Below, one piece after another: positions 1 to 8,464 of a stretch of 64,000 nt of DNA; position 1 is the first letter of the stretch, and every line of letters starts with the position of its first letter. Made by a program: the position numbers and the translations under genes. This DNA is from JBBDWJ01 sp040902925 (GTDB lineage: Bacteria; Acidobacteriota; Terriglobia; Bryobacterales; UBA6623): the NCBI GenBank assembly GCA_040902925.1, contig JBBDWJ010000328.1:1-64000 (forward strand). The letters are read 5' to 3'. Under the pieces are notes generated by a model that was not told the DNA's origin, did no database searches, and saw only the letters and a list, made by a program, of their open reading frames with translations.

Positions 1-483
1 ATGTTTCGAGACGGTTACGCTGTGAATCGCCGATCCCTGCGGCAGAATCCCGCTAAGTTCCCCGAACCCGTTCCATCGCAACGAGTTAGCCCTTGTGGAA
101 AACCGTTGGGAGAATGCGCGCATGGTTACGGAAAAATAAAGGCTTTGTTAACAGGTACTTAGAGCCGTAATCCTGAGTCCGGCCGCTTCGTCGCTCGATT
201 TCCGGGCGTTAGTCGCCTGCCCCAAACAGTCACCACTCATTTTGTTGTTTATCATTATGCCATACCGAGGCGAACAAAGAGCAAATAGAATCGAGTGGAG
301 TCAGCGGTGTGAGCTGCACCACACAACGGCCCAGGAAAACGGCTCAGCCCACTGGATGCAGCAACGCCTCTCCAGGAGTTTCACACGCCGGCGGAGCTTG
401 AGGATAGGCTTGTGCCGCGAGGGCAACGCGCGCTGAGAATGGCCGGAGCCCGCGAAATACCCCGCACCCGGTAGGCGCCGGCA
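1..483. other. Left-edge intergenic region, no gene seen
   Basis: No convincing gene is visible. An open frame of 54 codons starts at base 1 but has no recognisable family motif and no visible ribosome binding site because the window begins there; the tail of a gene beginning outside cannot be excluded. A single DnaA-box-like nonamer (TGTGGAAAA, one mismatch) lies at 94-102, which is not enough to suggest an origin. Confidence 0.4.
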
Positions 484-512
484 TTGACTCCCGATTCCGG
501 CCACGCTAGCAT
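484..512 (+). promoter_or_regulatory. Probable sigma-70 promoter of tRNA-Arg
   Basis: A -35 hexamer TTGACT (484-489) is followed after 17 bases by TAGCAT (507-512). The start point would fall near 519, about 14 bases before the mature tRNA, as expected for a short tRNA leader. Assigned by pattern only. Confidence 0.5.
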
Positions 513-532
513 GAAAAATAGCTTTCCTTTGC

Positions 533-609
<77 letters not shown>

Positions 610-1215
610 TTCTTCTCTTCCTCCTGGTTCCCGACTTCCTCAACCACTCGAATTTGGACTTTTGGTTTCCGGATGGCCCTCTCTCCGGCAACTCGCGGAG
701 CCGCCGGAGCGATAGCGATGCCTACGGTTTGCGGTCCGGAGAGCGAAAGTTTTTTGGAACTCCCAGGAAATATTTCGGCCATCTTGTACCCAAACGCTGT
801 GCTTGGTCCAGCGATCCCACGCGGCGTTCCTGCGGTGGGTGGGCAGCCAGCCGACACCTTCAATCAGGCACCTTCAATCAGGCCGCATTTGGTGTGGGTC
901 GGTCGTAGGTCGCACGGGAGAAGTCGTTCACAGGCACAGGTTTGGCGCCCGCGCTGCGGGAGCTCGATTGTTTCCCTCGACCGTCCCCGAATTCGCACAG
1001 CCGGACTATCGGGCGGCTGCGTAACGTGATTGCCAAAAAGTGGGATCGCCATGCCGCTCCGACCGGCTTCCTCAGGGGGCGGTCTCGCCCGATCTTTTAT
1101 TTGCAATCACTTAGGGGCTATTGGCCCGTAGCGTGCTATATGGTCTTGCGCTAAGGTATACGTTGTAGAACGGTGAGTAGTACCGTGAGTCTTGTCGTAG
1201 CTGAAGGAGTTGAGC
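610..1215. other. Intergenic region, no supported gene
   Basis: Open frames here lack recognisable motifs and ribosome binding sites. The one visible structure is a perfect 14-bp tandem duplication at 855-882. The region must carry the promoter of the PEP-CTERM gene starting at 1216, but no strong -35/-10 pair stands out. Confidence 0.4.
855..882. repeat. Perfect 14-bp tandem duplication
   Basis: The unit CACCTTCAATCAGG occurs twice without a gap (855-868 and 869-882). It is a simple local duplication in non-coding DNA. Confidence 0.85.
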
Positions 1216-1914
1216 GTGGTTAAATCTTTGCCAAAGTGGATGTGCCTGCTGGTTCTTGCGCTTGTTCTTTGTGCGCCAGCGGCCGTCGCGGATACATTCA
1301 CGCTCACGGGCGTAAATCCGTCGGGGGCGAATCTTGGCGGGGTTTACACCGGGCCCTACGTAGCTACGATCAATGGAGTCACCGGCATCCAGGTGATCTG
1401 CGATGATTTTCAGACCAACACGTCGCTGAATCAGGCCTTGACGGTCACGGAAACCAAAGTTTCTGACCTCACCGGCGAAGCCGTGAACCAAGTCGTAAAG
1501 TTCAACAAGGATAGCGCCAGCAACCAGCAGGCTAACTATATGACTGCGGCGTATTTGGCTATCCAACTGATCGGAATCGACCAGTCTACCGCCATGGGTA
1601 GATTGCAGGGCTCCCTGCTGAACTATGCGATCTGGTACCTGTTCTACGACAAGGCGCTTGATAATCTCACCCCAGACCAAAAGACCTCTGCCCAGGCGTA
1701 TCTGAGCGGCGCCCAAACGGCGACCAGTTCCCACGGCGTCGGGATGTATTCGCAGGTCAGTATCTGGACGCCGACCCCAAACGGCGCGTCGCAGGAATTT
1801 ATTTCGGTCAGAGTGCCGGAAGCGACGGTTGTCGAGTTCTTGGGATTCAACGCCCTTGTTCTGGCCTTAGTCGGATTGTTCCTTCACCGCCGCGGATTCC
1901 GATTCGCGGAATAG
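1216..1914 (+). CDS. PEP-CTERM sorting-signal protein, secreted
   Basis: A secreted protein of 232 residues, probably anchored or released at the cell surface by an exosortase. Residues 1-25 are a signal peptide (basic start, hydrophobic core, cleavage near AVA-DT). The C-terminus from about residue 200 has the PEP-CTERM layout: VPEA, then a hydrophobic segment, then a basic tail (HRRGFR). The motif reads VPEA rather than the usual VPEP. The middle resembles acidobacterial secreted proteins with a GGVYTGPY stretch and a CDDF motif. GTG 1216 is preferred over TTG 1210 because the ribosome binding site AAGGAG (1204-1209) is six bases from the GTG but touches the TTG. The next gene is a PrsT-like lipoprotein of the same sorting system. 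No exosortase is in the window. Confidence 0.75.
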   Translation: MVKSLPKWMCLLVLALVLCAPAAVADTFTLTGVNPSGANLGGVYTGPYVATINGVTGIQVICDDFQTNTSLNQALTVTETKVSDLTGEAVNQVVKFNKDSASNQQANYMTAAYLAIQLIGIDQSTAMGRLQGSLLNYAIWYLFYDKALDNLTPDQKTSAQAYLSGAQTATSSHGVGMYSQVSIWTPTPNGASQEFISVRVPEATVVEFLGFNALVLALVGLFLHRRGFRFAE

Positions 1915-2214
1915 GTCTGCAAGCCTAACGTATTCCTCCCCGCCGCATTGGCCTGCGGCGCCGTCTACGCGAGTGAGCAGAGCCCCGATCGTGCCGCTTT
2001 TCCGCGGAAAACGGGCCCTGCCACCCCCAAAACCTTACTTCGGGTTGAACCTCAGTTCGCGCTCCCTTTTTGCTGCCTGAGAGTGTTAGGACGGATGGTC
2101 CACCGCGTGCAAGCCTACTAGGACGTCTCGGCGCCACAAATTCCTGCAAACCGGGTTCGTGTGGCCAACTGTCTCGTGAACGACCTGCCGTGCCCCCGTG
2201 CAGGCCCCATCGCT
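1915..2214. other. Intergenic region between PEP-CTERM gene and TPR lipoprotein
   Basis: About 300 bases without a supported gene. A GC-rich hairpin (CGCCGCA/TGCGGCG, near 1941-1960) follows the upstream gene but has no T-run, so it is at best a weak terminator. An in-frame extension of the downstream gene to GTG 2161 is possible but would hide its lipoprotein signal. Confidence 0.4.
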
Positions 2215-4398
2215 ATGAAATCAGTGGATTGCCGCCGGCTCCTTCTCGTAATCCTGGGAACTGCGTTTTTCCTGGCCTGTTCAGCCGACCGAGAAACCCA
2301 ACGCTCCGAATACATGGACACCGGGCAGGCCAGCTTTGAGGCGGGTGATTATCAGCACGCGTTGATCGCCTTCCGGAACGCGGCCGCGATCGAGCCGCCG
2401 CTGGCGGAAGCGCACTATCAACTCGGGCGTACTTATGTCGCCCTTGGCAATGTCGAAGACGCCTACCGGGCGCTCAGCAAGGCGGTAGTCCTCGATCAGA
2501 CTCACGCGGAAGCCCAACTGCAGCTGGCAACCGTCCTCGTTGCCCGCGGACAACTCGACGAGGCGCAATCGGTCGCCGAAAGGGTTCTCGAAGCGGACCC
2601 GGCGAACGCCCGAGCCCACGCCATACTTGGCGCCAAACATGCCGCCACGCGCGATCTGTTGAGCGCGATCACCGAGTTTCAGACGGCGGTTGAGCTCGAT
2701 CCCCAACGAGTCGAAAACTTTAGCGCCCTGGGCGCCCTGCATAGCGCCGTCAATCAGCCTGCCGAGGCGGAGGCCGCCTATAGGAATGCAGCGGCGGCCA
2801 ACCCGGCTTCCGTCCAGGCGCACGTCGCCTTGGGGCAGTTATACTTTTCCCGGGGCGACAATGCCGCCGCCGAGGAGCAGATGCGTGTCGCCTGTGATTT
2901 GGACCCGCTGGCGGTGCAGCCGCGACTCTTCCTGGCGCAGATCCTTCTGACTGTCGGCAGGCCGGGCGAGGCGGAGAAGATCTACGCCGAACTGAAAACG
3001 ATCGCAGCCGACGATCCGTCAGGCTATCAGGCGCTGGCGCAGTTCTACCGCTCGAGCGGCAAAAACGAAGAAGCGGTCGCGGAGCTGCAGTCGTTGATCG
3101 ACGCCCATCCCGGTGACCAGAACCTTAAACCGCTGCTGGTCGAGACTCTGATTGATCTGCAAAAGCTCCAGCAAGCCGAGGTTCTGAACCGGCAGGTCTT
3201 GAGCGCCAACCCCGCCGACTCGCGTGGGTTATTGGCGGCCGGGCGATTGCTCCTCGCAAAGCAGAATTACCAAGACGCCCAGACGGCGCTCCAGAAGTCG
3301 CTTGATGTTTCGGCTTCTTCTGACGGTCACTACTATCTGGGTGTCGCTCAAAGATCGCTTGGGCTGACGGAATTGGCGAAGGCCTCTTTCGCCCGCTCGC
3401 TCGCATTAGACCCGCAGGCCATCCAGGCGGCATTGGATCTGTCCCAGCTCGAGGTCAAGACCGGGGGGCATCAGGAAGCAATGCGGCTGACGGAAGAAAC
3501 GTTGAGGAAGAGGCCTAATCTCCCCTCGGCGCTGCTGGTGCAGGCGAACGCCAGCATCGCGCAAGGCGATTATCAACGGGGAGAGGCCTTGTTGGAAAAT
3601 GCTCTGGCGCAGGATCCCGTTTCTCTTTCCGCGCTGGCGGCTCTGTTGGCTGTACACACGGGGCAGCGAAGAATCCACGAAACCCTGCCTCGAATCGCAG
3701 CCTTGGCGAAGCAGCATCCAGGGATCGCCGGCCTTCACTTCCTGCTGGCTCTGGCACACTTCGGCATGCAGGACGTAGAGAACTCAGAAGCCAGCGTTCA
3801 GCGGTCGATCGCTCTTGATCCGGACATGCCGTCGGCCTACACGTTGCTGGCCAATATCAATCTGGCAAAAGGCCTGGTCGACAAAGCCAAAGAGAACCTC
3901 CGCAAAGCGATTGAATTGAATCCGCTCGGCGTAACGAACCACATGGCCCTGAAAAACCTTTACGAGAAGGAAGGCAAATGGGACGAGGTAAAGAGGCTCT
4001 ATGAAGAAGCCCGCAAAGTAGATCCAGGGTCTCCCTACTTGGCGAACGATCTTGCCTATCACTACCTGGAGCACGGCGGCGACGTCCATGCCGCGATATC
4101 CCTGGCTGAGTCGGCGAAACAGAAAATTCCGGATTCCCCCGTGGTGGCCGATACCCTGGGTTGGGCGTACTACAAGTCGGGCCAGCACGAACCAGCGATC
4201 GTGCAACTCAAGGAGTCCGTGCGGCTGGCGCCCGACAACCGCGTTTATCACTACCACTTGGGAATGGCCTATTTGGGCGCAGGCCAGCACGAGTTGGCGA
4301 AGCGCTCTCTTCGGAATGCAGTCGAAGGAGAGCGAGACTTCCCGCACATGGCGAGCGCCAAGGCTGCCTTGGACCAGCTCTCTCAAGCAGAGTTTTAA
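2215..4398 (+). CDS. TPR-repeat lipoprotein, PrsT-like
   Basis: A 727-residue lipoprotein made almost entirely of tetratricopeptide repeats. ATG 2215 gives a short basic N-terminus, a hydrophobic stretch and a lipobox ending FLAC, so the mature protein would be lipidated on that cysteine. From about residue 30 to the end there are roughly 18-20 degenerate 34-residue TPR units (for example AEAHYQLGRTYVALGNVEDA), which normally form a protein-binding superhelix. Length, lipobox and an N-terminal unit of the form GDYQHALIAFRNA resemble the PEP-CTERM-system protein PrsT, and the preceding gene encodes a PEP-CTERM protein. PrsT identity is an inference; a general TPR lipoprotein is the alternative. 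Confidence 0.75.
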   Translation: MKSVDCRRLLLVILGTAFFLACSADRETQRSEYMDTGQASFEAGDYQHALIAFRNAAAIEPPLAEAHYQLGRTYVALGNVEDAYRALSKAVVLDQTHAEAQLQLATVLVARGQLDEAQSVAERVLEADPANARAHAILGAKHAATRDLLSAITEFQTAVELDPQRVENFSALGALHSAVNQPAEAEAAYRNAAAANPASVQAHVALGQLYFSRGDNAAAEEQMRVACDLDPLAVQPRLFLAQILLTVGRPGEAEKIYAELKTIAADDPSGYQALAQFYRSSGKNEEAVAELQSLIDAHPGDQNLKPLLVETLIDLQKLQQAEVLNRQVLSANPADSRGLLAAGRLLLAKQNYQDAQTALQKSLDVSASSDGHYYLGVAQRSLGLTELAKASFARSLALDPQAIQAALDLSQLEVKTGGHQEAMRLTEETLRKRPNLPSALLVQANASIAQGDYQRGEALLENALAQDPVSLSALAALLAVHTGQRRIHETLPRIAALAKQHPGIAGLHFLLALAHFGMQDVENSEASVQRSIALDPDMPSAYTLLANINLAKGLVDKAKENLRKAIELNPLGVTNHMALKNLYEKEGKWDEVKRLYEEARKVDPGSPYLANDLAYHYLEHGGDVHAAISLAESAKQKIPDSPVVADTLGWAYYKSGQHEPAIVQLKESVRLAPDNRVYHYHLGMAYLGAGQHELAKRSLRNAVEGERDFPHMASAKAALDQLSQAEF

Positions 4399-4523
4399 GC
4401 ACGCCAGCGTTCGGCCCATGCCGCGCGCGGTTTGAGGTCGCCGAAGCGGCTGGGCGGTGGGGGCGCTATGTCCCGTTACCGTCGGTGCGACCCTTACATC
4501 CACGCGCTTGGCGCCTCACCAAC

Positions 4524-4540
4524 CCTAGCCCAGGGCTAGG
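4524..4540. promoter_or_regulatory. Palindrome, possible operator
   Basis: The perfect inverted repeat CCTAGCCC-A-GGGCTAGG lies about 22 bases upstream of the putative -35 element of the dehydrogenase gene. Its position and symmetry suit an activator or repressor site. A short hairpin ending the TPR transcript is the alternative, although there is no T-run. Confidence 0.35.
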
Positions 4541-4561
4541 CGGAATCTTCGTAATCTCTGG

Positions 4562-4590
4562 TCGTCATCGGCCGGGCTTTGCTGTATAGT
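4562..4590 (+). promoter_or_regulatory. Putative sigma-70 promoter for the oxidoreductase gene
   Basis: TCGTCA (4562-4567), 17 bases, then TATAGT (4585-4590). The start point would be near 4597, leaving about 60 bases of leader before GTG 4657. Confidence 0.4.
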
Positions 4591-4656
4591 GGTGCCCGAG
4601 GAGCACCAGTGGGAGATGCTCGCCCGCGGGTTGCGTCCAGCCCCAAGGAGGAGTCC

Positions 4657-6228
4657 GTGAAACCTGAGATGGATGGCAAGCCTGAGGCTCCAAAGATCAA
4701 CACGGAGCCGGATCGAAAGCCGGCGATGGATCGGCGCAAGTTTTTGGGGAGCGCCGCAGCGGCTGGTGTCTTCACGATTGTCCCCAGGCATGTGCTTGGT
4801 GGACAGGCGCACGTCGCTCCCAGCGACAAAATTACTTTGGGCTACATCGGTATTGGAACGCAAGGCATTCGGGAACTGCTGCAGATGCTTCCGACGCCCG
4901 AGATCCAGGTAGTTGCCGTCTGTGACCCGGAGAAAGACAGCAACCACTACGTGGAATTCAGCAAGGGGTCGATCACGCGGCTCGTCCGCGAGTTCCTCAA
5001 TAAGCCGAACTGGCGGTCCGGCGCGGCAGCGGCTCCGGGCGGCCGCGAAGTCGGCAAGGAAATCATCGAGAGCTACTACGCCGAGCAGCGAGCAGCGGAC
5101 AAGTTCAGCGGCGTTGCAACTTATGCTGACTTCCGCGAGCTGCTCGACAAGGAAAAAGATCTGGACGCGGTCAAGATCATGACCCCGGATCATCTGCACG
5201 CCACCATTGCGATCGCTGCAATGAACCGCGGCAAGCATACGATCATGCACAAGCCCCTGGCGAACCGCCTGCACGAGGGCAAGCTGGTGTTTGACGCCGC
5301 GCGCAAGTCGAAGGTCGCGACGCATTTCATGGCCTACGGCTCGGGCCGCGCCGGCGACATGGACCGGACCATGAGCTGGATCAAGGACGGCGCCATCGGA
5401 ACCGTCCGCGAGATTCACAACTGGACGAATCGCCCGATGTGGCCGCAGTATCAGAGCCTGCCGACCGACCGTCCCGCGGTGCCCAAGAACTTTGACTGGA
5501 ATTTGTGGCTGGGCCCGGCTCTCGACCGTTCTTATCACCCGAACTACACGCACACGGTTTTCCGAGGCTGGTATGACTTCGGTGGCGGCTCGATCGCCGA
5601 CATGGGCCACTATAGTCTCTGGCCGGTGTTCAACGCGTTTACTTTGGGAACGCCCGTCCGCGTCGAGCCGTATATGACCCACACCTATGAGGTCGTCGAC
5701 GAAGTCAGCCAGCGGGTGAAGAACGATTTTTCGTTCCCCGTCGCGTGCAGCCTGCGGTTCAAGATGCCGGCGCACGACGGCTGGCCAGACCTCGATCTGT
5801 TTTGGTATGACGGCGGGATGCGGCCACAGCGGCCGCGCGAACTCGCCGAAGACGGCCGTGAACTGCCGCGCGAAGGCATGATGTTTATTGGCGACAAAGG
5901 CATCATTCTCGACGGCCGCATCATTCCGGAAAGCAAGATGAAGGCTTTTCCGGGACCGCAGCCTCCCCCATTGGATGCGCCTCGCGAGCGGCCCACGGGC
6001 GATCGGCCGAACCGCCTGGCTGATTGGGTCAAGGCTGTTCAAGGCGGTCCGCAGTCCCCGGGCAATTTCCTGAATGCGGTGCAACTCACCGAGACCGTCA
6101 ACCTGGCCGCGGCTGCATTGCGCGCCGGCGAAACGATCGAATACGATCCGGAGACACGAAAAATCACCAACGTCTCGGAAGCCAACAAATACCTGGTGCG
6201 AGAATACCGCGCGGGCTGGGAGCTTTGA
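4657..6228 (+). CDS. Tat-exported Gfo/Idh/MocA family oxidoreductase
   Basis: A NAD(P)-dependent sugar or inositol dehydrogenase-like protein of 523 residues. A twin-arginine motif (DRRKFLG, about residues 25-31) followed by a hydrophobic stretch predicts Tat export, so it would fold with its cofactor before secretion. The Rossmann motif GYIGIGTQG is at about 62-70. The usual EKP catalytic-lysine motif reads HKP (MHKPLANR). The C-terminal half matches the long, secreted Gfo/Idh/MocA subfamily common in Acidobacteriota and Planctomycetota. GTG 4657 is chosen because AAGGAGG (4645-4651) lies five bases upstream; an upstream in-frame ATG at 4579 has no such site and would bury the Tat motif. Substrate is not predictable. 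A propeller protein follows closely and is probably co-transcribed. Confidence 0.85.
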   Translation: MKPEMDGKPEAPKINTEPDRKPAMDRRKFLGSAAAAGVFTIVPRHVLGGQAHVAPSDKITLGYIGIGTQGIRELLQMLPTPEIQVVAVCDPEKDSNHYVEFSKGSITRLVREFLNKPNWRSGAAAAPGGREVGKEIIESYYAEQRAADKFSGVATYADFRELLDKEKDLDAVKIMTPDHLHATIAIAAMNRGKHTIMHKPLANRLHEGKLVFDAARKSKVATHFMAYGSGRAGDMDRTMSWIKDGAIGTVREIHNWTNRPMWPQYQSLPTDRPAVPKNFDWNLWLGPALDRSYHPNYTHTVFRGWYDFGGGSIADMGHYSLWPVFNAFTLGTPVRVEPYMTHTYEVVDEVSQRVKNDFSFPVACSLRFKMPAHDGWPDLDLFWYDGGMRPQRPRELAEDGRELPREGMMFIGDKGIILDGRIIPESKMKAFPGPQPPPLDAPRERPTGDRPNRLADWVKAVQGGPQSPGNFLNAVQLTETVNLAAAALRAGETIEYDPETRKITNVSEANKYLVREYRAGWEL

Positions 6229-6248
6229 TCGTTCCCCGCAGACTCAAC

Positions 6249-7655
6249 ATGGGCCTTCTGGTCTTGCTGGTGGTGTTGGCAACCGTCCCAGGCTTTGCGG
6301 CCGACTGGACGCAGTTCCGCGGCCCGAATGGCTCCGGTGTTTCCGACACTACCGGCTTGCCCGCCGAGTTCGGTCCGGGGAAGAATGTCGTCTGGAAAAC
6401 GGAGATCCCTGCCGGCCATTCCTCGCCGGTTCTTGCCGGGGACCGCATCTTCGTCACCGCGATCGAGAACGACGAGCTGTTTACGATTTGCCTCGATCGC
6501 AGCGACGGGCGCGTTCTCTGGCGGCGGCAGGCGCCGCGCGAGCGCACCTCGGAGTTGAACGGCTTCAACAACGCCGCCTCACCCAGCCCGGTGAGCGACG
6601 GCGAGAACGTCTACGTTTTTTTTCCGGATTTCGGACTGCTTTCCTACGGACCCGACGGCAACGAGCGCTGGCGGCTGCCCTTGGGGCCTTTCGACAACAT
6701 GATGGGCATGGCGGCTTCGCCGATCGTGGCCGGCGGCAAGCTCATTCTGGTGTGCGACCAGGACAGCGGGTCGTTTCTGATTGCGCTCGACATCGAGGGT
6801 GGGAAGACCGTGTGGCGCATCGACCGGCCCGAATACACCCGCGGGTTCGCGACGCCCATCGTGCACCAACCAGAGGGTGGAGAGGCCGAGCTGATTGTGC
6901 CCGGCGCCTATCAGGTGGCGGCCTACTCGCTGGAAGACGGCGAAAAGCTGTGGTGGGCCCGTGGCATCGCCTTCGAGGTGAAATCCATGGCGGTGACCGA
7001 CGGCAAGATGCTCTACGTGCATGGCTGGTCTTCGACCGGGGACGCGCCGAATGAAGCGCTCCCTGCCTTCGAGCAGTCGATCGCCGAACACGACACCGAC
7101 AAAGACGGCCGTTTTTCGGAGAGCGAGGCATTTCTGCCGATGATGAAGTCGCGCTTCAGCTACTTCGATTTCGATCGCGACGGATTCATCGACGAAGGGG
7201 ACTGGAACAATACGCAGACCCGCCTGACGGCTCAAAACGCGCTGATTGCAGTACGCCTGGGCGGTCGCGGCGACCTGACCGATTCGAATGTGGTCTGGAA
7301 ATACCGCCGCAACCTTCCCAACGTTCCCTCGCCGCTGCTATATCGTGACCTGCTGTTTTTGGTTAAGGACGGCGGCATCTTCACGACTCTGGATCCCAAA
7401 ACAGGTGAGGTGCATAAACAGGGGCGGCTTCGGGAAGCGATCGGGCGTTACTGGGCTTGCCCGGTGGCTGCTGATGGAAAGGTCTACGTGGCGAGCGAGG
7501 GCGGCAAGGTTACCGTACTGAATGCCGCCGCGCAATGGGAAATTTTGGCGACGAACGATCTCGGGGAAGAGGTGTTCGCTACGCCCGCCATCGGCGACAA
7601 GCGCATCTACGTTCGCACTCGCAAGGCGCTTTACTGCTTCGGAGAAAGCGACTAG
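6249..7655 (+). CDS. Secreted PQQ-type beta-propeller protein with EF-hands
   Basis: A 468-residue exported protein of the PQQ-like (quinoprotein/BamB-like) propeller class. A hydrophobic signal sequence ends near AADW, followed by repeated blades with DGRVLW, GGKTVW and GEKLWW signatures. In the middle are two canonical EF-hand loops, DTDKDGRFSESE (about 282-293) and DFDRDGFIDEGD (about 307-318), which should bind calcium. The gene starts 20 bases after the dehydrogenase stop. ATG 6249 has no clear ribosome binding site; TTG 6225, overlapping the upstream stop, would give a more basic signal-peptide start and is a serious alternative. Whether PQQ is bound cannot be told from sequence; many such proteins are non-enzymatic. 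Confidence 0.78.
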   Translation: MGLLVLLVVLATVPGFAADWTQFRGPNGSGVSDTTGLPAEFGPGKNVVWKTEIPAGHSSPVLAGDRIFVTAIENDELFTICLDRSDGRVLWRRQAPRERTSELNGFNNAASPSPVSDGENVYVFFPDFGLLSYGPDGNERWRLPLGPFDNMMGMAASPIVAGGKLILVCDQDSGSFLIALDIEGGKTVWRIDRPEYTRGFATPIVHQPEGGEAELIVPGAYQVAAYSLEDGEKLWWARGIAFEVKSMAVTDGKMLYVHGWSSTGDAPNEALPAFEQSIAEHDTDKDGRFSESEAFLPMMKSRFSYFDFDRDGFIDEGDWNNTQTRLTAQNALIAVRLGGRGDLTDSNVVWKYRRNLPNVPSPLLYRDLLFLVKDGGIFTTLDPKTGEVHKQGRLREAIGRYWACPVAADGKVYVASEGGKVTVLNAAAQWEILATNDLGEEVFATPAIGDKRIYVRTRKALYCFGESD

Positions 7656-7701
7656 AAGTACAGCACGGGCCGCCGTCGTCGCAAGGCCTGCTGGCGCGTT
7701 T

Positions 7702-8058
7702 CTACTTGACTTCCGTCAGCGGCTGGAACCGGGCAGGGGGTTCGACGGACTTAGGCGCCGCCCAGACGGCTTGTCCATGGGTGTCGAAGAGGATGATCGC
7801 ACCGCTTTGCCTACCCATCACTTCCTTACCGTCGGCGCCGAAGATCTGGACGTCATCCGGGGAGACAGCGGGGGCGGCCTTGAGCACGCCAAGTGTTTTG
7901 CCTTTGGCATCCACGATCCGAAACTCCTGGGCCTCGATCTTTTCGACCGGACCCGCCTGGGCCATTACAGTGAAGCCAAGCGGCTGGGATACAACGCCGC
8001 CAACGAAGCCCGCTAAACCGGCGATAAGAACCACGGTAAGAGTCTGTTTCTGAAGCAT
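7702..8058 (-). CDS. Small exported or membrane-anchored protein, unknown function
   Basis: A 118-residue protein starting MLQKQTLTVV, with one hydrophobic N-terminal segment that is either an uncleaved anchor or a signal peptide ending near MAQA. The rest is a compact beta-rich domain with two similar stretches (FRIVDAKGKTLG and VQIFGADGKEV), so it may be two copies of a small beta unit. GGAGG lies five bases before ATG 8058 and supports that start. I do not recognise a named family; similar short proteins occur in Acidobacteriota. It is followed upstream by a broken Uma2 gene. Confidence 0.65.
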   Translation of the reverse strand: MLQKQTLTVVLIAGLAGFVGGVVSQPLGFTVMAQAGPVEKIEAQEFRIVDAKGKTLGVLKAAPAVSPDDVQIFGADGKEVMGRQSGAIILFDTHGQAVWAAPKSVEPPARFQPLTEVK

Positions 8059-8077
8059 AGCGTCCTCCACAAGACAG

Positions 8078-8423
8078 TCAAAAAACGTCTTTGGTCGTGA
8101 TTTCCGTCGAAAACTCGAGAAGAGAGAGCCGGGGGGTTGCTTTGAGCGCATCGTCGGCGAAAGTGTAGAGCGTGCGCGCTTCGGGATCAACGAGCCAAAC
8201 GTGGGCGACTCCCCAGCGGCGGTACTCGCGCAATTTATCGAGCATCTCCGCCATGCGGTCGTCGGGCGAGAGGATTTCGATGGTGATCAGCGGCGGCGCA
8301 TCGGGCGTGTGGATCGTTGCCCCCGGTTCTCTCGACAACTTCGCCGTCCAGGTACTCTCGATCAGCCCCGTCGTAACTGGTTCGAAGGTATTCCTCGACG
8401 GGTATTTGGATCTTGCTGGCCAC
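8078..8423 (-). pseudogene. Uma2-family endonuclease-like pseudogene (DUF820)
   Basis: Two pieces of one Uma2-type protein are visible in different frames. The N-terminus (from GTG 8423) reads PVEEYLRTSYDGADREYLDG, typical of the family start. The C-terminus, in another frame, reads PPLITIEILSPDDRM then KLREYRRWGVAHVWLVDPE. Intact members are about 190 residues. Here about 60 residues between the two parts are missing, including the stretch that normally holds the central catalytic Asp, and the frame changes around 8325-8345. It is therefore very probably dead. Uma2-like genes are multicopy and prone to decay in bacteria of this type. Confidence 0.75.
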
Positions 8424-8464
8424 TGGCTCAAATTACCACAAGCCTGAACGCTTGGCTTGCTCGT

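Noticed and set aside
94..102. DnaA box / replication origin near the left edge
   Set aside because: Only one box-like nonamer with a mismatch; no cluster, no AT-rich unwinding region and no dnaA or dnaN gene in view.
1..162. Open frame of 54 codons starting at base 1
   Set aside because: No family motif, odd composition, and its start coincides with the window edge.
4525..6084. 519-codon minus-strand open frame opposite the Tat-exported dehydrogenase
   Set aside because: It mirrors a well-supported gene; high GC in third positions creates long antisense frames. The same applies to 56737-58356 and 61550-62833.
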